Assembly: GCF_039794105.1 (NCBI RefSeq)
Contig: NZ_JBDIWA010000008.1
Location: forward strand, 1-64,000
Direction: 5' to 3'
DNA from: Kuenenia sp039794105
Lineage (GTDB): Bacteria > Planctomycetota > Brocadiia > Brocadiales > Brocadiaceae
Length of the DNA stretch: 64,000 nucleotides
Each line of letters starts with the position of its first letter. Position 1 is the stretch's first letter. Shown here one piece after another: positions 7,017-15,866 of this stretch. Both the position numbers and the translations under genes were made by a program. Under the pieces are notes generated by a model. The model was not told the origin of the DNA. It was given only the letters and a program-made list of their open reading frames with translations, and did not search any database.

Positions 7017-9478
7017 TGACGAACAATGATATTTTGGACGCCGTTTTGGAAGCAGATGCCTATGATGCAACGTCAATAAAAACATTGGGGGGGATTGAAG
7101 CCGTCAGAAAGCGCCCGGCAATGTATATTGGAGATACCACCGCCAAGGGGTTGCACCACCTGGTTGAAGAAATCGTTTGCAACAGCGTTGATGAAGCCCT
7201 TGCCGGTTTCTGCGAAAACATTGCCGTAAAAATGAATACCGATGGCAGTGTAACCGTTGTTGATGACGGACGCGGCATCCCTGTTGACATACATAAGGAA
7301 ACAAACAAATCTGCATTGGAAGTCGTTATGACAATGCTGCATGCCGGCGGTAAATTTGAACACAAGAGCTACAAGACATCAGGGGGATTACACGGCGTCG
7401 GGGTGTCTGTCGTAAATGCCTTAAGCGAGTGGCTTGAAGTGGAAGTAAAAAGGAATGATCATGTATATTTCCAGAGATATGAGAAGGGGGAAGTTATTAC
7501 CCCGGTGGAAACAAGGGGTACAACTAAAAAACGGGGCACAAAAATTGTTTTTAAACCAGACCCTGAAATATTTGAAGACACCACATTTTGTTATGAGACG
7601 ATCGCAAAGCGGTTGCGGGAATACGCATTTCTTAACAAAGGGCTAAAAATAACCTTTACCGACGAAAAAACGGATAAAAGCGAAACGTTTCAATACGAAG
7701 GCGGTATAAAGGCATTTGTAGAAGAACTGAATAGCGGCAAAGAAGTGATCCATAAGGATATCATCTATCTGGAAAAGGAAATTAATGATATCGTCGTGGA
7801 AGTGGCCTTTCAATACAATGAAAGCTACAACGAAAATATCTATTCGTTTGCGAACAACATAAATACGGTGGAAGGCGGCACTCATTTAAGTGGTTTCCGG
7901 GCAGCGCTCACCCGAACACTAAACAACTACCTTAAAAATAAGAAAATACAAAGCGAGGAGAGAGCCCCCACGGGAGATGATTACAAAGAGGGGCTTACGG
8001 CAGTAATCAGCATCAAATTACCCGAACCTCAATTTGAAGGGCAGACAAAAACAAAACTGGGGAACAGAGAGGTCCAGGGTATTGTAGAAACAATCATCGG
8101 GGAACAGCTTGGCATATATTTCGAGGAAACACCGGCAACGGCAAAGGCCATTATTAACAAGGGAATCGAAGCCGCAAGGGCAAGAGAAGCCGCAAAAAAA
8201 GCCAGGGACCTTACCCGAAGAAAGGGAGCGCTAAGCAGTTCTAACCTTCCCGGGAAACTGGCTGACTGCTCTTCCAGGGATTTTGAAACATCGGAGCTTT
8301 TTTTAGTGGAAGGCATCTCTGCGGGCGGTACCGCAAAGCAAGGGAGAGACAGGAGGTTTCAGGCAATCCTTCCGCTCAAGGGCGTCATATTAAATGTTGA
8401 AAAGGCGCGTATTGACAAAATGCTCAGCAATGAAGAAATCAGAACCCTCATATCCGCTTTAGGCACAGGCATCGGGATTGATGATTTCAACCTGAAAAAT
8501 CTGAGATATGCAAAGATCATTATTATGACGGATGCAGATATTGACGGCGCTCATATCAGAACCCTTTTGCTCACCTTTTTTTTCCGCCAGATGATCGAAT
8601 TGATAGACAAGGGACATGTTTACATAGCGCAGCCGCCGTTATTTAAAATAGTCAAAAACAAAAAACAGGAATATATCTATGACGATAAAGGACTGCAAAA
8701 AAAATTAATCACGTTCGGCATAGAAGGAACGGTAATGGAAATATGCAGTGATAAAAAAGAGACGCTCGACAGCCAAACGTTGGAAAAACTATTGCCACTC
8801 CTTGTACAGATGGAAGAGCACATTAAATTTTTAAGCAAAAAGGGTGTCTCTCTTAGAAAATTTTTGTCGCTGAGAAACAAGGAAACGGGAAGACTGCCTT
8901 ATTATAAAGTAACATACAAAGACGAAATAACGTATCTTTCTTCGGAAGAGGATCTGGAAGCATACATAAAAGTGAAACAACAAAAAGAAGGAAAAGAATT
9001 GGAAATCCTGGAAGAAGATGATATGGCTGATGGGAAAGAAAAAGGAGAAGGCGGGGCAATCGAGGTAATTGAATATCACGAATGCAAGGAAATGGAAAAA
9101 ACAATCAATATGATAGAGGGTTTTGGATTTACAATAGATGAATATTTTCGCGGACAAAATGATGAGAAACCAAAATTCAAATTAATAGCCGGCGAATTAG
9201 AGATTAATGCATTCTCTCTCAATGAAATACTGGAAAAAATAAGGGAAATCGCAAGAAAAGGCATGGAGATCCAGCGTTATAAAGGTTTGGGAGAAATGAA
9301 CGCAGAAGAACTGGCGGAAACAACCATGAACTTCAATACAAGAACGTTGCTGAAAGTAAAAGTTGAGGATGCTGCAAAAGCAGATTCAATTTTCAGCACC
9401 TTAGCCGGCAAAGACGTTCAAAGAAGAAGGGAATTTATAGAAAAACATGCCCTGGAAGTACGAAATTTAGATATATAA
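7016..9478 (+). CDS. gyrB: DNA gyrase subunit B
   Basis: This 820-residue ATPase/TOPRIM subunit of gyrase works with GyrA to introduce negative supercoils. The GHKL ATPase parts are seen as EIVCNSVDEALAG, DDGRGIPVDIH and GGLHGVGVSVVNAL. The TOPRIM domain has the acidic DADIDGAHI motif. The first TOPRIM motif reads EGISAGG at about residue 433, where most gyrases have EGDSAGG. A roughly 170-residue insert precedes the C-terminal RYKGLGEMNAEEL block, giving a length similar to the long gyrases of proteobacteria. Confidence 0.97.
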   Translation: MTNNDILDAVLEADAYDATSIKTLGGIEAVRKRPAMYIGDTTAKGLHHLVEEIVCNSVDEALAGFCENIAVKMNTDGSVTVVDDGRGIPVDIHKETNKSALEVVMTMLHAGGKFEHKSYKTSGGLHGVGVSVVNALSEWLEVEVKRNDHVYFQRYEKGEVITPVETRGTTKKRGTKIVFKPDPEIFEDTTFCYETIAKRLREYAFLNKGLKITFTDEKTDKSETFQYEGGIKAFVEELNSGKEVIHKDIIYLEKEINDIVVEVAFQYNESYNENIYSFANNINTVEGGTHLSGFRAALTRTLNNYLKNKKIQSEERAPTGDDYKEGLTAVISIKLPEPQFEGQTKTKLGNREVQGIVETIIGEQLGIYFEETPATAKAIINKGIEAARAREAAKKARDLTRRKGALSSSNLPGKLADCSSRDFETSELFLVEGISAGGTAKQGRDRRFQAILPLKGVILNVEKARIDKMLSNEEIRTLISALGTGIGIDDFNLKNLRYAKIIIMTDADIDGAHIRTLLLTFFFRQMIELIDKGHVYIAQPPLFKIVKNKKQEYIYDDKGLQKKLITFGIEGTVMEICSDKKETLDSQTLEKLLPLLVQMEEHIKFLSKKGVSLRKFLSLRNKETGRLPYYKVTYKDEITYLSSEEDLEAYIKVKQQKEGKELEILEEDDMADGKEKGEGGAIEVIEYHECKEMEKTINMIEGFGFTIDEYFRGQNDEKPKFKLIAGELEINAFSLNEILEKIREIARKGMEIQRYKGLGEMNAEELAETTMNFNTRTLLKVKVEDAAKADSIFSTLAGKDVQRRREFIEKHALEVRNLDI

Positions 9479-9499
9479 TATTTCATTTAGTCTCCTCCA

Positions 9500-11086
9500 T
9501 TATTTCCCCCATTCTTTCCTCTTTACTCCCAGGAGCATGTCTGTGTATTCTCCATGCTTCCAGAATGGAGGGGCGGTATATTTGATTCCCAGCGTTTCTT
9601 CGATTTCTGCGAATCGTTTGAGTTTGCCTGCCTCGTCTTTTATCTGTACCAGCCATCTGTCCTGCGCCCATTCCCAATATCCGTAAATGGGACTATAATA
9701 GGCGTTGTGCGCCTTCGCCTTATAGATAGCACCAGTGATATCCACCAGCATCTCATATGTAAGCCTTTCAATGTTGGAGACGTTATACTTTCTCATTTCT
9801 CCTTTCCCCGGCAGGAGGCTGAAGATGTTATGTCCCCTCGAATCAGGCGCCAGGTCGCTGGGCATTGGGTCGATCAGATTGGCTTTGTAGAGCGCAATAA
9901 CAATCGCCATTGCTTCCCGGTATTTTACAAAACTCAATTTCACCGCCTCGTCCATTGCCTCTAAATGGTCCCGTGCGAATCTTGGAGAATGGCAATCTTT
10001 ACAAAGCACAATCCAGGCGTCTCGCGCCTCTTTATACCGGTATGTTCCCCGGTCAACCAGAGAGGTACCCATATAGGTATATACCGTTGACATGCTCCGC
10101 ACATTATGGTTTCCTTCGGGCATATGGCAATACGCGCAGGTAGGTACGGTGTAGTTTTTCGCGTTAAGGGGTCTCGACCAATCCCATGTCTGTCCCTCGC
10201 CCTGATAAATCATCCCATGGAATGACTGCATGTACATTTCATACTCGTACTGTTCAGGCCCGGAATGGCATACCCCGCAGCTTGTTGGTTTCCTCGCCTC
10301 GGCGGCAGAAAACCTGTGGCGTGTATGGCAGCCATCACACCTGTTCTCCGCAATGGCATGGCAGGCAAGGCACGCGGCGGTTTCTTCCGCAGGTTTTTCC
10401 ATCTGGCAGCCCTGATCAATCAACTCAAGGTGATAGGCATGGGCATGCGAACCCCTGCCTCCATCACGGTGTCCCTTCAGTTGTTTTTCATGGCATTCTC
10501 CGCATACAACATATGAGGGCATTATCAGTTTTTCGTGATTTTTCCCGTGACACCTGTCGCACCCGACAATCTCTCTTCCTTCAGAAGTAGCGGCATGTTT
10601 ACTCTGCCGCCACTGGGTGACAAGCCCCGGATTTTCTAACGTATGGCAGATGATGCACTGTTCATTTTCGTATTCTCCGGTTACGGCACTGCCGGGATGA
10701 AACGCTTCGGTATTGAAGTAATAGTCAGGGTCATACCATCGTATTACCGGCAAAAATTTGTAAAAATCCTGAAGTTTCCCCTTTCCCGGAAAGAGTTTTT
10801 TAGGGCCGGTATAATAACCTGACAATCCCCCCGCATGATATACATCGCCGGAATCATCAGGCCCTACCTTTTCCCCCAAAAGCCCTGCCATTTCATGACG
10901 AAGCTGCATATTGCCCAATATTGGTTTCTTAGAAGCGGAAGTAATAATTCTCTGGCTTTTCTGGCTGGGTGGATTCAATTCGGGCACGAATGATTGCGCA
11001 AATATACGGCAGGGAACAAGCAGTAAGAAAAAGAAGAGGGCAAAAAGATACATCGGCCTTCGATAAAAAACAGGAAGATTCTTCAT
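9500..11086 (-). CDS. Octaheme cytochrome c, hydroxylamine oxidoreductase-like
   Basis: The 528-residue exported protein starts at the ATG at 11086, which has a strong AGGAGGT site; an upstream in-frame start adds 15 unlikely residues. A hydrophobic signal segment (residues 11-30) ends near RIFAQS. Eight CxxCH haem sites lie at 144, 176, 195, 239, 250, 270, 317 and 362, the number found in the HAO family, which oxidises hydroxylamine or hydrazine, or in some members reduces nitrogen oxides. Anammox bacteria encode many HAO paralogues, thought to act in the anammoxosome. The C-terminal part has a tyrosine-rich segment AYYSPIYGYWEW; whether it includes the tyrosine that cross-links the catalytic haem needs an alignment. 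It converges on gyrB. Confidence 0.9.
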   Translation of the reverse strand: MKNLPVFYRRPMYLFALFFFLLLVPCRIFAQSFVPELNPPSQKSQRIITSASKKPILGNMQLRHEMAGLLGEKVGPDDSGDVYHAGGLSGYYTGPKKLFPGKGKLQDFYKFLPVIRWYDPDYYFNTEAFHPGSAVTGEYENEQCIICHTLENPGLVTQWRQSKHAATSEGREIVGCDRCHGKNHEKLIMPSYVVCGECHEKQLKGHRDGGRGSHAHAYHLELIDQGCQMEKPAEETAACLACHAIAENRCDGCHTRHRFSAAEARKPTSCGVCHSGPEQYEYEMYMQSFHGMIYQGEGQTWDWSRPLNAKNYTVPTCAYCHMPEGNHNVRSMSTVYTYMGTSLVDRGTYRYKEARDAWIVLCKDCHSPRFARDHLEAMDEAVKLSFVKYREAMAIVIALYKANLIDPMPSDLAPDSRGHNIFSLLPGKGEMRKYNVSNIERLTYEMLVDITGAIYKAKAHNAYYSPIYGYWEWAQDRWLVQIKDEAGKLKRFAEIEETLGIKYTAPPFWKHGEYTDMLLGVKRKEWGK

Positions 11087-11905
11087 TATTTTACCTCCTA
11101 ACATGGACAAGCCAGAACCAAACAAGCACAATTAAATATTTTAAGAAAAAGTGCATAGAAATAGGTTTTAAGGTACTAAATAACATTGCTGCAACATTTT
11201 ATTTCCCGTGTAGGGTGGATTAAGGAGCGGCTTTTTCGCATCGAATCCACCAATAATAATGGAACTGTGTATTTTCTGTCACTTAATCCACATTACTGTC
11301 TAATGGATTTTACCCACACCTTATGAGTGAAAACCTATCATATTCTTGCGCAGGATGTAAGAATAAAATGTCGCTGTAGTGATAATTTGATCTATTCGCC
11401 TATCTAAAAATTCCCGACCTATGTTCTAAATGTACATTACATTGATTATATCGCTTTTGCCACAAAACGCATTTTTTGCGCCAATACCCTGAAAATGTTG
11501 CCCTCCTTAGAAACCCTTGTCTAATAATTAAGATAATGGCAAAATTTGCATCATTCATGTAACGCTCATTAAAATAAATACTTATATCATATTCATGGAG
11601 ATTTTTGCCTGAAAAAAAGCGAAATTAACACCTTTTTTAAGGGGAAAAGCTTGATTCCCTCAAAAACAATCCTTAACGATTTTTATTAGCATCTCATAAT
11701 AGCTTTTAAATACATAAATTGTTTTTTTGATGTACTTTATATCCCCACAGTTTCTAGTTTTTCCCGGGAAAAATGTATCCATTTTTCAACATACGCATAT
11801 GAATACATTCTTCGGGCACTATAATTGCTAAAAGTGATATCAGAATTTTTATAAACATTCATCACCAATAGTTATTTAATTGAATAAAAGAGGAGTGAAT
11901 TGTTC
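11087..11905. other. AT-rich gene-free region with palindromes
   Basis: No gene is supported here. An inverted repeat lies at 11214-11251 (GGTGGATT...AATCCACC), a type of dispersed repeat. A perfect 16-base palindrome TTTTTCCCGGGAAAAA lies at 11758-11773 in very AT-rich sequence and could be an operator. The region must also hold the promoter of the minus-strand cytochrome gene. Confidence 0.5.
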
Positions 11906-12112
11906 ATGAAAAAATATAGCAAAAAAGATTGTTCTGTCTGCGTTGAATACCCTTATGGTTGCGATGATTGTTACAGTGAAATGAAAACTTTTATGACAAC
12001 AAAAAACAAGCTGTTGCTTAATAAAAGGCAGCATACCTGCCTCACGAAAATACAAGGGGGATCGAAAATATCATCCCTGCGAAGGCAGGATTCCGGTAGT
12101 GTCAATCCATGA
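11906..12112 (+). CDS. Small Cys-rich hypothetical protein, possibly truncated
   Basis: The 68-residue reading frame begins with ATG 10 bases after AGAGGAG. Its N-terminal half has two close Cys pairs (CSVC and CDDC) that could bind metal. From about codon 45 the frame runs into a dispersed repeat containing CCCTGCGAAGGCAGG (about 12079-12093), so the original end may have been replaced. I do not recognise a family; coding status rests on the ribosome site. Confidence 0.35.
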   Translation: MKKYSKKDCSVCVEYPYGCDDCYSEMKTFMTTKNKLLLNKRQHTCLTKIQGGSKISSLRRQDSGSVNP

Positions 12113-12170
12113 ATTGCCGCTACACATTTCCGGATGCCCGATTACACGGGAATGAAAGATAAAGATGGTA
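12070..12170. repeat. Dispersed REP-like repeat
   Basis: The stretch contains ATCCCTGCGAAGGCAGGATTCC and later CGATTACACGGGAATGA, matching the pattern of short repeats common in many bacterial genomes. The first part folds into a small stem (CCTGC/GCAGG). The rest of the gap up to 12415 shows no gene. Confidence 0.4.
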
Positions 12171-12415
12171 TCTTCAGTATGAAACAAACAAAAAGAATCA
12201 ATGTATAATAACCAAAACAGTCAGATACTCTACTAATAATGAGTTATTTTACGGTACAGGGGTGTTTTAAAGCACATAAAGCCCCGCTAATTTCCCCATT
12301 AGATAAAGTGTGCAACTCTCCTTTGTTCAAGGAAAAAGATAAAAAGGTTTTTTGTTGATTATACGTATTAAATACTATAAAGTTTGCGGGAAATAATTTC
12401 AGGAGGGAGGAAACA

Positions 12416-12658
12416 ATGATAGCAGAGAAAGAGTTGAAGCAGAAAATATTTGTGTGTCCTCATTGCAAAGGGACGAATTTTATTTTCCTTGGCATGCAAA
12501 GGCAAAAGGGATTATTTAAAGGCCGCGAATTGTGGAACTGCAAAACGTGCCACAGTACTTTTGCCAGAGAAGCTATCGATGTAGATAATTTGGAAGAAAA
12601 TACCTCTTTTAACAGCAAGACCTTTCCATTCTATTACAAGGCGCGTTTTTCCTGCTGA
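12416..12658 (+). CDS. Small zinc-ribbon protein
   Basis: The 80-residue protein has two CxxC pairs, CPHC and CKTC, 30 residues apart, forming a likely zinc ribbon. A very strong ribosome site (GGAGGGAGG) precedes the ATG. The stop codon overlaps the start of the following metallo-hydrolase by one base (TGATG), so the two are translationally coupled. Zinc ribbons of this size are often regulators or adaptors; no specific function can be assigned. Confidence 0.7.
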   Translation: MIAEKELKQKIFVCPHCKGTNFIFLGMQRQKGLFKGRELWNCKTCHSTFAREAIDVDNLEENTSFNSKTFPFYYKARFSC

Positions 12659-13290
12659 TGAAATCACCGGATATAATCTTTGAGACATTAGAAGTTGGCC
12701 CATTATCGGTTAATTGTTACATTATCGGTTCCAGGTCAGATAATACTGCCGCAGTAATAGATGCAGGCGGCAATGTGAAAGAAATTGTTAAAATCCTCAA
12801 AAAACAAAACCTTACCCTGAAATACATTATCAATACCCATGCGCATTTTGACCATGTGGGCGGGGTAAGCGAGCTTCATGCGCTAACAGGCGCACCGTTT
12901 TTACTTCATCAGGGAGACGTCCCGCTTCTTGACTTTCTTGACGAACAGTCAAATTATTTTGGATTACCCCCGATTCCCAAACCCAAAGTAGACCGCTACC
13001 TCATTGATAACGAAGAACTCCCCCTCGGAGATGAAATAATACGCATAATCCATACCCCCGGACATTCCCCCGGCTGCGTGTGTTTCCTTTTTAATAACGC
13101 AATTTTTGCAGGAGATACATTGTTTTCAGGTTCTGTGGGAAGGACAGACCTTTACGGAGGCTCTCACGATACGCTGATTAACTCAGTAAAAACCCGATTA
13201 TTCACCTTGGAAGACCACGTATTGGTATACCCCGGACACGGCCCCGTTACCACAATTGGTAAAGAAAAGAAACATAATCCTTATTTTTAA
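12658..13290 (+). CDS. Metallo-beta-lactamase fold hydrolase (glyoxalase II-like)
   Basis: The 210-residue cytoplasmic protein has the metal-binding HAHFDH motif at 61-66, the later histidine in TPGHSPG, the aspartate in FAGDTLF and the C-terminal YPGHGP histidine. This is the compact YcbL/GloB-like version of the fold, which usually hydrolyses thioesters such as S-lactoylglutathione; the real substrate is unknown. It is coupled to the zinc-ribbon gene upstream and converges on a membrane protein gene. Confidence 0.9.
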   Translation: MKSPDIIFETLEVGPLSVNCYIIGSRSDNTAAVIDAGGNVKEIVKILKKQNLTLKYIINTHAHFDHVGGVSELHALTGAPFLLHQGDVPLLDFLDEQSNYFGLPPIPKPKVDRYLIDNEELPLGDEIIRIIHTPGHSPGCVCFLFNNAIFAGDTLFSGSVGRTDLYGGSHDTLINSVKTRLFTLEDHVLVYPGHGPVTTIGKEKKHNPYF

Positions 13291-13325
13291 ATTCTTTGTA
13301 TTTTAATTGATTCGTTGCATTTCCT

Positions 13326-15680
13326 TTACGATACAAACCTTGTCGTTCGTGAAATATACACGAAAGCAAGCAATGCCAGGCTTGCGGCATTCGACGCCGC
13401 CAGTATAAAACATGTGCCGTATAATCCAAGAAGCGGCAAAAAGAGCACCCCGGCCAGCATCGATCCCAAAAAGGCGCCAATATGGTCAGCGCCGTCAGTT
13501 ACCCCAGCCGATACGGCAATGTTGTCATTACACTGAGCGCATATCTTATTGGCAATGGGGAATTCTATGCCGGTCAAAATGCCTGTAACCATTACCAGAA
13601 ATACCAACACCGTTTCAGCAATAACGGAATAAGCAGATATTGCGGAAATCAGGAAAGGCACAATGATTGCATAACCGGCAATCATTCCTTCCATCATCAT
13701 TAAGACCTTTATCCAGTCTGAATTCCTTTTCTGTATCATCTTATTCGCCGCATATCCTCCGCATGCCAGCCCTACCATGAAAAGAGCGATGATGACGCCA
13801 ATCCTTTCATAAATATATCCATAAATATTCTGAAAGGCATAGAGAAGGACAATCTCAAGCGCTATGCCTGTAAAACCTGTTGTTGCAAGTGCGACAAGGG
13901 CATGGGTTTTGGTGTGAACGGTGTTGAACAACCGGCCATTCCGCCGTTTCTTTTTTGCGTACAGGAATAGTATTCTCCCGGCAAACGCAAAGACTATGGG
14001 AAGGAGAAAAAAAATCATACCGGCGTCTTTCAGTTTATAAAAGAAACCGTGCAGATACCCCCCGGCAAAGACGTCCCACAATACGAGATTAAGGAAATAG
14101 GTGACTGGTTTTGCATCGGTATTCATAACCAAATCCTTCCGCATTTGCAATTGTCTTTCAATAAACGCAACCTGTTCCGGCGGGAGTAGTGTGTAGAAAA
14201 GATATTCATTAAAATACTCTGACTGCACCCCCTGTTTTTTATATCGTTCCATAAGGGTTTCCAAATCAAGGGTAACTATGCCTTCTTTGTTGCATGCGAA
14301 ATAGAAATTAGTTTGACCGGGCGTTACTTTTACCTCCCGAAAAGTTTCGTGAAGGGTTCTGTATAATGAGCCGGTGTAGCTCCCTACTTCTTTGCCGATA
14401 TACGTAACCGCAGAACTTGCCGATGTTACCACTATGCCGTCAGGTTTCAGGATAGTTTGTATTTCTTCCAGAAAATTCCGGGTGTAAAACCGGTTTAGAA
14501 ATGCGGTGGAAGGGTCAGGGACGTTTACAAAGACAATATCGCAACAGTGCCTTTCCGCAAGATGCTTTACGTAATATCGCCCATCCTGGTAAAAAATGTT
14601 TATTCTTTTATCAGACAATGTATTTATCTCCGTGGGAGATAAATATTGTGCGGCAATGTGCAAAAGTTCCTGATCAATTTCAACATAATCCAGCCCTTCA
14701 ACGGGATAAAGAAGCATTTCCGTCAAAAGTCCCCCGAAACCGCCGCCGATTACCAATACCTTTTTTGGCGATGGATGCTGCGTCATCACCAAATGCGCAA
14801 TTTGTGCGTAATCATATTCATTGGGAAAGGCGAAGGCATAGTGCCCATTGAGATAAACATTGTATTGTCCCGCCTGTTTGCCGATGTCAATATGCTGATA
14901 TTTTGAATTCGCTGATGCAGTTAGTTCAATGTTATGGGCAAAGGTATTCCACCGCATTTTGGCTGACCATGCATCAATCCTTTCCGGAACCGGTGAAAAC
15001 CAGAGTGTAATCATGCCCGCCGTTAATCCCAGCGCCAGAAAATAGAAAGTCACTCTTCTTCGAACCCTTTCTTTTTTTCGTTCGGCGCGCAGCATGAGGA
15101 ACAAGACGAAAAACATCCCGGCATTCATCAGGACAACGATTTGCATCGAATGAAATTTTGAGACGAGATAAAAGGAAAACATCAAACCGCCAACAAGACT
15201 GCCCAGCGATTCGATTACGTAAACCGCTCCGATATCGGTAGCGGCGTCTTTGGTCGATCCCAAAACAACCTTTGCCGAAAACGGAAAGACGACGCCAATA
15301 ATAAAACTAAAGGGCAAAACCATGCTTACGGTAATAAGGATAAGAGGCAAGAGGGATACATACTCGCCACTTCCGATGTTCATAAGCAAGCGCACTCCGC
15401 GTATTGCCACAATCTGGACGGGCAGGACAAGGCACATGGAGAACAAAAAGAGGATAAAAATTATCACAGGTTGTTTAAAAATGCGCTCCAGCTTTGCGCC
15501 GGAAAAGGTGCCTGAAGCTATTCCGAGGAACCATGCGCCAAATACAATGCCCAGGCAAAGCTCGTTACCGTAAAATATGTTCAGGAATTCACGCATCAAT
15601 ATTACCTGCGCGATGGCCGCATAACAGCCAATCGCCGCGATACACAGAAATGTTAAGAGAAATGAGTTTTTACTTTGCAT
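13326..15680 (-). CDS. Membrane-embedded spermidine synthase-like protein
   Basis: This is a polytopic membrane protein with a central methyltransferase/aminopropyltransferase-like domain. I start it at the ATG at 15680 (784 residues); an ATG at 15743 would add 21 residues. About seven N-terminal hydrophobic segments precede the nucleotide-binding loop VLVIGGGFGGLLTEMLL and VDYVEID-like strand (seen as GLDYVEIDQELL), typical of spermidine synthases. The following VNVPDPSTAFLNRFYTRNF also fits that fold. A second hydrophobic region of about six segments follows. Fused MFS/spermidine-synthase proteins are known, but their substrates are mostly unproven. Confidence 0.8.
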   Translation of the reverse strand: MQSKNSFLLTFLCIAAIGCYAAIAQVILMREFLNIFYGNELCLGIVFGAWFLGIASGTFSGAKLERIFKQPVIIFILFLFSMCLVLPVQIVAIRGVRLLMNIGSGEYVSLLPLILITVSMVLPFSFIIGVVFPFSAKVVLGSTKDAATDIGAVYVIESLGSLVGGLMFSFYLVSKFHSMQIVVLMNAGMFFVLFLMLRAERKKERVRRRVTFYFLALGLTAGMITLWFSPVPERIDAWSAKMRWNTFAHNIELTASANSKYQHIDIGKQAGQYNVYLNGHYAFAFPNEYDYAQIAHLVMTQHPSPKKVLVIGGGFGGLLTEMLLYPVEGLDYVEIDQELLHIAAQYLSPTEINTLSDKRINIFYQDGRYYVKHLAERHCCDIVFVNVPDPSTAFLNRFYTRNFLEEIQTILKPDGIVVTSASSAVTYIGKEVGSYTGSLYRTLHETFREVKVTPGQTNFYFACNKEGIVTLDLETLMERYKKQGVQSEYFNEYLFYTLLPPEQVAFIERQLQMRKDLVMNTDAKPVTYFLNLVLWDVFAGGYLHGFFYKLKDAGMIFFLLPIVFAFAGRILFLYAKKKRRNGRLFNTVHTKTHALVALATTGFTGIALEIVLLYAFQNIYGYIYERIGVIIALFMVGLACGGYAANKMIQKRNSDWIKVLMMMEGMIAGYAIIVPFLISAISAYSVIAETVLVFLVMVTGILTGIEFPIANKICAQCNDNIAVSAGVTDGADHIGAFLGSMLAGVLFLPLLGLYGTCFILAASNAASLALLAFVYISRTTRFVS

Positions 15681-15817
15681 GTTTTCGCTTGCAATGGAAT
15701 ACGAAAAAAGTAAACTGTTTCGTGTGGTGGCGATTTGGCGCATGGCTCATCGCTCATGACAATCAGCTATTAGCTATCAGCGCCTCTACAATTTATGTTT
15801 AGGACTTTCACTATTTT

Positions 15818-15846
15818 TGTAGAGACGCATGCAATGCGTCTCTACA
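15818..15846. repeat. Short palindromic dispersed repeat
   Basis: TGTAGAGACGCAT and its exact reverse complement flank a three-base loop. The sequence resembles a repeat word (GTAGAGACGC) found in many copies in several bacterial genomes. It sits between the divergently transcribed spermidine-synthase-like and YfhO-like genes. Confidence 0.8.
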
Positions 15847-15866
15847 TTTTATACCGATACTACATA

